DNA of 6,861 bases, from assembly GCA_964467635.1 (NCBI GenBank), contig CAYXRN010000163.1, positions 1-6,861 of the forward strand, in the 5' to 3' direction. Both the position numbers and the translations under genes were made by a program. Source of the stretch: FW021-bin31 sp964467635 (GTDB lineage Bacteria > Bacteroidota > Bacteroidia > Chitinophagales > Chitinophagaceae). The notes beneath the pieces were generated by a model. It searched no databases. It had not been told where the DNA came from and saw only the letters and a program-made list of their open reading frames with translations. Positions 5,196 to 6,861 of this stretch are shown here, in pieces (within the stretch, counting starts at the first letter, position 1; every line of letters starts with the position of its first letter).

Positions 5196-5257
5196 CACTT
5201 ACCTTTGTCCTTATCAGCATTTGCCGGCATTCAACAACCGATCCATTTTGTTGTTAG
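5150..5257 (+). CDS. Doubtful 35-codon ORF with a lipoprotein-signal-like hydrophobic core
   Basis: An ATG at 5150 opens a frame that closes at TAG (5255-5257). The peptide starts MVLKVVHLRLFFLCF, continues with the hydrophobic stretch PLTFVLISIC and ends RHSTTDPFCC. Basic residues, a hydrophobic core and LISIC resemble a lipoprotein signal with a lipobox at C25, but only ten residues follow that cysteine. It may be a small membrane peptide, the decayed 5' end of a lost lipoprotein gene, or a by-product of T-rich DNA, which naturally encodes Phe and Leu. It overlaps the candidate terminator and the TAnnTTTG box, so not all three readings can be right. I do not assign a function. Confidence 0.2.
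   Translation: MVLKVVHLRLFFLCFPLTFVLISICRHSTTDPFCC
5161..5255. repeat. Three related GTTGTT/AACAAC arms upstream of the dehydrogenase
   Basis: GGTTGTT (5161-5167) and AACAACC (5233-5239) form a 7-bp inverted repeat that flanks the TACCTTTG box. The same AACAAC (5233-5238) can also pair with GTTGTT (5250-5255) across an 11-nt loop. The central arm is therefore shared by two competing pairings. This could be an operator for a repressor or a small RNA switch, or it could be chance. Confidence 0.3.
5200..5207 (+). promoter_or_regulatory. Candidate -7 box (TACCTTTG) for the semialdehyde dehydrogenase gene
   Basis: TACCTTTG matches TAnnTTTG exactly and lies 80 nt upstream of the ATG at 5288. A TTTG at 5170-5173 may be the -33 element, although the 26-nt spacer is long. 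It is the best promoter candidate in the 228-bp gap. Confidence 0.35.
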
Positions 5258-5287
5258 GACAATAGGGTGATTAAAAAAATAAAAAAC

Positions 5288-6778
5288 ATGTCAACCATCG
5301 CAAAAACGGAAGCCAATACCATCGACGAAGTAATGCAGCAGTCGTACACTGCCTTTTTAAAATATAAAAAATTCAGTTTGACGCAACGGGCTGATTTTAT
5401 GCGCGCTATTGCTGTTGAACTCGAAAACATCCGCCAGCAAGTCATTCCCGTAACGATGAAAGAAACAAATTTGCCCGAAGGACGGATGAACAACGAACTG
5501 AGCAGAACGATTTTTCAACTCAATGATTATGCAGCCAATGCCGAGGCGGGCAGATGGCTGGATGTGAGAATAAATAAAGGGAAGCCGCAGGAAAATGTAG
5601 ATCTCCGCAAAACGCTCGTGCCGCTTGGACCCGTAGTTGTCTTCGGATCCAGTAATTTTCCTTATGCCTATTCTACCGCAGGCGGAGATACGGCCTGTGC
5701 GTTTGCCGCGGGCTGTCCGGTTGTTGTAAAAGCACATCCTGCACACGAACAGACTTCCGAGATAGTAGCCGATGCTATCATGGCGGCTGTCCGGAAATGC
5801 AACATGCCGCAAGGTGTCTTTCTACATGTAAAAGGGACTTCTTTTGAAACCGGAACTGCGCTGGTTAAACACCCCCTGACTAAAGCGGTAGGCTTTACCG
5901 GTTCGCTCTCCGGAGGGAAAGCCCTCTTTGATGTGGCCGCGCAACGCGAAGAACCTATACCGGTTTTTGCCGAAATGGGAAGCGTTAATCCGGTTTATCT
6001 TTTGCCCGATAAACTCCAAAATGATACAGCGGAAGTAGCCAAAATGTATGCGGCTTCCATTACCCAGGGCGTAGGACAGTTTTGTACCAATCCCGGGCTT
6101 ATTTTCGGTATTGAAGGAGAGAGCCTTCAGCAATTTATTAAAATATTAGCTGCCGAAATTAAGAAATGTGCCCCTGGAGATATGTTGCATGAAGGCATCG
6201 CGAAAAACTATGGGGAGAAACGACAAACCGTCCTGGAACAAAAAGGCGTGGAGGTGGAATCTGTTTCGGAGACCGCAGCCGAAAATAATCAAGGCATAGC
6301 AACATTGGCTTCCACGACAGGAGAAACATTTTTAAATAATGCCACCCTCCACAAAGAGGTTTTCGGTCCTTATTCTTTAGTAGTTAAGTGTAAAGATAAA
6401 GCAATGCTTTTGGAAACTGTTCGCAAGATGGAAGGACAACTTACCTGTACGTTGATAGGTACGGATAAGGATCTAGGCGGTTTCCCCGAACTATTAGATG
6501 CAGTCCAGGGCATTTGCGGCCGGCTGGTCTTCAATGGCGTGCCTACAGGCGTAGCCGTATGTACGGCCATGCAGCATGGTGGACCATTCCCTGCCACAAC
6601 AGACGGCAGATTTACTTCCGTTGGCTCAGATGGCATACGTAGGTTTGCCAGACCATTGTGTTATCAAAATTTTTCGGATGAGCTCTTACCCGATGAATTA
6701 AAAGACAACAATCCCTTGGGAATATGGCGCACGATAAATGACGTTTTAACCAAAGAGGGAGTTACAGCCGCCTCCTAA
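5288..6778 (+). CDS. Alpha-ketoglutarate semialdehyde (2,5-dioxovalerate) dehydrogenase, NAD(P)+-dependent
   Basis: A cytosolic aldehyde dehydrogenase of the KGSADH type, which oxidises 2,5-dioxovalerate to 2-oxoglutarate at the end of non-phosphorylating pentose, glucarate/galactarate and hydroxyproline breakdown. The 496-residue protein is full length. GSSNFP holds the catalytic N123, VVKAHPAH has K148 for cofactor binding, GFTGS (202-206) is the cofactor loop, E229 in FAEMGSVNPVYL is the general base, and C266 in GVGQFCTNPG is the nucleophile. EVFGP follows at 357-361. VPLGPVVVFGSSNFPYAYS, AHPAHEQTS and the ending NPLGIWR separate this subgroup from general ALDHs. The ATG at 5288, after an A-rich run, gives MSTIAKTEANTI and is preferred to a GTG seven codons upstream. 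No other gene of these pathways is in the window, so the feeding substrate is unknown. Confidence 0.92.
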   Translation: MSTIAKTEANTIDEVMQQSYTAFLKYKKFSLTQRADFMRAIAVELENIRQQVIPVTMKETNLPEGRMNNELSRTIFQLNDYAANAEAGRWLDVRINKGKPQENVDLRKTLVPLGPVVVFGSSNFPYAYSTAGGDTACAFAAGCPVVVKAHPAHEQTSEIVADAIMAAVRKCNMPQGVFLHVKGTSFETGTALVKHPLTKAVGFTGSLSGGKALFDVAAQREEPIPVFAEMGSVNPVYLLPDKLQNDTAEVAKMYAASITQGVGQFCTNPGLIFGIEGESLQQFIKILAAEIKKCAPGDMLHEGIAKNYGEKRQTVLEQKGVEVESVSETAAENNQGIATLASTTGETFLNNATLHKEVFGPYSLVVKCKDKAMLLETVRKMEGQLTCTLIGTDKDLGGFPELLDAVQGICGRLVFNGVPTGVAVCTAMQHGGPFPATTDGRFTSVGSDGIRRFARPLCYQNFSDELLPDELKDNNPLGIWRTINDVLTKEGVTAAS

Positions 6779-6861
6779 ACCGGCTTTACAGGACAGGTAG
6801 AAAGTTCTTTTACGGTATTCTCTCCACTTAAACAAGGAACCCGGCCATCTTTCTCGACCTG
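6775..6861 (-). CDS. Possible C-terminal end of an unrecognised convergent gene (cut by window edge)
   Basis: On the minus strand 28 codons are open from the right edge to a TAG at 6777-6775. The peptide reads QVEKDGRVPCLSGENTV and then KELSTCPVKPV. It has a mixed, protein-like composition and two cysteines (positions 10 and 23 from the edge), but I do not recognise the family. Its stop would overlap the last bases of the dehydrogenase gene tail-to-tail by 3 nt. A 28-codon open run is expected by chance in roughly a quarter of cases, so support is modest. No alternative feature explains the last 83 bases. Confidence 0.35.
   Translation of the reverse strand, partial: QVEKDGRVPCLSGENTVKELSTCPVKPV

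Noticed and set aside
5357..6133. Open frames on the minus strand opposite the dehydrogenase (5357-5812, 5822-6133).
   Set aside because: They are antisense to a complete aldehyde dehydrogenase with all catalytic residues and show no family features.
1..6861. A novel defence, mobile or CRISPR system.
   Set aside because: No transposase, integrase, repeat array, toxin-antitoxin pair or nuclease is visible; all sizeable genes are metabolic or housekeeping except the HolD-like protein reported above.

Overview
The window looks like chromosomal DNA from a Bacteroidota bacterium, most likely of the Chitinophagaceae or a related group. Three things suggest this: the protein sequences themselves, the near absence of Shine-Dalgarno sites (pyrR is the one clear exception), and repeated TAnnTTTG boxes of the Bacteroidota sigma-factor type close to gene starts. 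No mobile element, CRISPR array, rRNA or intact tRNA gene was found. I assigned functions by recognising motifs, not by database search.

Layout. The left half (1-3265) is transcribed leftward: ilvE (branched-chain aminotransferase), then ispH (last step of the MEP isoprenoid pathway) 27 nt later, then a 199-nt leader with two hairpins, then pyrR (pyrimidine regulator/uracil phosphoribosyltransferase), and after 67 nt the first 33 codons of pyrB (aspartate carbamoyltransferase), which runs off the left edge. From a 267-bp divergent intergenic region, a tight rightward operon of three genes starts at 3533: a 164-residue protein with distant resemblance to the psi (HolD) subunit of DNA polymerase III, the RdgB/HAM1 house-cleaning nucleotide pyrophosphatase, and a hotdog-fold (4HBT) thioesterase. 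A 228-bp gap follows. It holds a possible terminator, a TAnnTTTG box, inverted repeats and a doubtful small ORF. Next comes a complete alpha-ketoglutarate semialdehyde dehydrogenase (5288-6778). At the right edge, 28 open codons on the minus strand may be the tail of a convergent gene.

How the genes fit together. pyrR and pyrB form a pyrimidine unit, and ilvE-ispH is a co-directional pair without an obvious shared pathway. The HolD-like/rdgB/thioesterase genes are spaced like an operon, and a replication-related protein beside a nucleotide-pool sanitiser makes functional sense. The dehydrogenase would feed 2,5-dioxovalerate from sugar-acid, pentose or hydroxyproline breakdown into the TCA cycle as 2-oxoglutarate, but no other gene of such a pathway is visible here.

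Most of the window is ordinary housekeeping sequence. The points most worth following up are the HolD-like protein, the plant/cyanobacterial-type IspH, the structured pyrR leader, and the TAAATTTG boxes placed almost on top of start codons.
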